This document shows positions 15,286-15,823 of a stretch of DNA of 15,823 bases, in pieces. How positions within the stretch are numbered: position 1 is the stretch's first letter; the number at the start of each line of letters is the position of its first letter. Source of the stretch: Calditrichota bacterium (GTDB lineage Bacteria > Zhuqueibacterota > Zhuqueibacteria > Oleimicrobiales > Geothermoviventaceae). The notes beneath the pieces are model-generated. The model saw only the letters and a program-made list of their open reading frames with translations, was not told where the DNA came from and made no database searches. A program made the position numbers and the translations under genes. Where the stretch lies: contig JAADFT010000007.1 of the NCBI GenBank assembly GCA_013152765.1, positions 1 through 15,823 on the forward strand, given 5' to 3'.

Positions 15286-15314
15286 ATAATAGCAATTTGC
15301 CGCCAAATAGTCAA
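15286..15314 (-). promoter_or_regulatory. sigma70-type promoter for the yicC cluster
   Basis: TTGACT (-35, 15309-15314) and TATTAT (-10, 15286-15291) are separated by exactly 17 nt on the minus strand. This gives an expected start near 15279 and a leader of about 50 nt before the yicC ATG. It is the best promoter match seen in the window, correctly placed for a long cluster. Confidence 0.7.
15295..15308. promoter_or_regulatory. 14-bp dyad inside the yicC promoter spacer
   Basis: ATTTG and CAAAT (5 bp each) flank a 4-nt centre and fall wholly between the -35 and -10 boxes, where a bound repressor or MerR-type activator would act. The dyad is short and AT-rich and may be chance; no regulator is named. 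Confidence 0.35.
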
Positions 15315-15397
15315 ACGAAATTTCCGAAGCCGGGGTGTGGGGAAGTGCGTGAGGGACAGTGCCTCCGCGGAGGAGAAAAGCCAAGTCCGCTGGCCCC

Positions 15398-15533
15398 GCC
15401 TGGGCATCAAATGCCCAGGCTACGTTGAGAACACGCCCCCTGAAGGGTCTCTTTCTTGCTTCTCCGGCAAACCAACAGAAAGCCCCGTCCACGGGGCGCC
15501 CTTCAAGCAAGCCCGGTGATTTGATCACCGGGC
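15398..15533. repeat. composite REP-like repeat, unit 1
   Basis: Order: a 23-nt hairpin (15398-15420, arm GCCTGGGCAT, loop CAA), 14-nt spacer, a decayed 16-nt hairpin (15435-15450), 31 nt, a 16-nt hairpin (15482-15497, arm GCCCCGT), 13 nt, and an inverted 23-nt hairpin (15511-15533, arm GCCCGGTGAT, loop TTG). The unit is thus a head-to-head pair of HP23-HP16 modules. On the minus strand the first 23-nt hairpin is led by GTAG. Confidence 0.8.
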
Positions 15534-15605
15534 GGATTCTGCTGAAAAAGTCCAAGGCAAAGGCCCGAAAAGGTTCACGCGACCGCTACCGAAAAATCCA
15601 CGATC

Positions 15606-15744
15606 GCCTGGGCATCAAATGCCCAGGCTACGTTGAGAACGCGCCCCTTGAAAGGGGCTTCACGCTCGTTTCCCAACCAACCCCACAGTGAGCCTCGTTC
15701 ACGAGGCGATCTTTCAAACGAGCCCGGTGATTTGATCACCGGGC
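15606..15744. repeat. composite REP-like repeat, unit 2
   Basis: Same architecture as unit 1, 208 bp further on: a 23-nt hairpin (15606-15628), 14 nt, a 16-nt hairpin (15643-15658, arm GCCCCTT), 33 nt, a 16-nt hairpin (15692-15707, arm GCCTCGT), 14 nt, and an inverted 23-nt hairpin (15722-15744). The outer hairpins equal those of unit 1. The inner one changes C-G to T-A with compensation, and most of the 31-33 nt between the inner hairpins differs. Confidence 0.8.
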
Positions 15745-15823
15745 GGAAACAGATCAAACACCCGAAGACCGTGAGGCAACAAATGTTCGTAAGGCTTCTG
15801 TCTGAAAAAGAGGGCGTCCCTGA

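Larger units (their letters stand above)
15228..15823. other. 596-bp gene-free region upstream of yicC
   Basis: No supported gene. Nearest yicC it holds the promoter at 15286-15314 with an internal dyad. Further right are a 12-bp palindrome (CCTCCGCGGAGG, 15363-15374 region) and two copies of the composite hairpin repeat. The frames that stay open across the repeats simply translate the palindromes. The last 79 bases show nothing clear. Confidence 0.6.

Noticed and set aside
15337..15691. Short plus-strand coding frames across the right-end repeats
   Set aside because: They translate the palindromic repeats, giving the same peptide fragments on both strands, and have no ribosome site or known domain.
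15398..15744. CRISPR array
   Set aside because: Only two units about 208 bp apart, with internally palindromic composite structure and no short regular repeat-spacer pattern or cas genes.

Overview
This window is a compact bacterial chromosome segment in which every convincing gene lies on the minus strand. Transcription therefore runs from the right end to the left. BamD, apolipoprotein N-acyltransferase (Lnt) and a PorV/PorQ-like beta-barrel mark a Gram-negative, double-membraned cell. The DNA is GC-rich, GTG and TTG starts are common, and the PorV-type barrel together with a Rpb6/omega-like protein fits the FCB assemblage (Calditrichota/KSB1-like lineages). That placement is inference; no rRNA or other marker fixes the phylum.

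From right to left. At 15228-15823 there is a gene-free region with two copies of a composite hairpin repeat, followed by a good sigma70-type promoter. A housekeeping cluster follows: yicC, remA-like (DUF370), gmk, a terminator or attenuator, rpoZ-like omega, coaBC, family 4 uracil-DNA glycosylase, dnaB (carrying a frameshift), rel/spoT, an HU/IHF-like protein and ruvX, closed by a strong intrinsic terminator at about 6049-6090. The first five genes keep the order known from Bacillus (yloC-ylzA-gmk-rpoZ-coaBC). The cluster ties together RNA turnover, nucleotide and CoA supply, DNA replication and repair, and (p)ppGpp signalling.

Left of the terminator lies an envelope section: lnt overlapped by the PorV/PorQ-like barrel gene, then an unrecognised secreted protein with a C-terminal membrane segment, then bamD and nadD. 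Gaps of 324-505 bp separate these units. Several of the gaps hold palindromic hairpins.

The least ordinary signal is a family of REP-like palindromes. A 23-nt hairpin (10-bp arms, 3-nt loop) and a 16-nt hairpin (7-bp arms, 2-nt loop) lie 14 nt apart. The pair occurs at 2763-2815 and, as head-to-head inverted pairs, at 15398-15533 and 15606-15744. The arms change in a compensatory way, and a GTAG tetranucleotide flanks several of them, as in RAYT-associated REP sequences. No transposase gene is present here. The second notable point is a frameshift in dnaB, which is probably a sequence error but should be checked.
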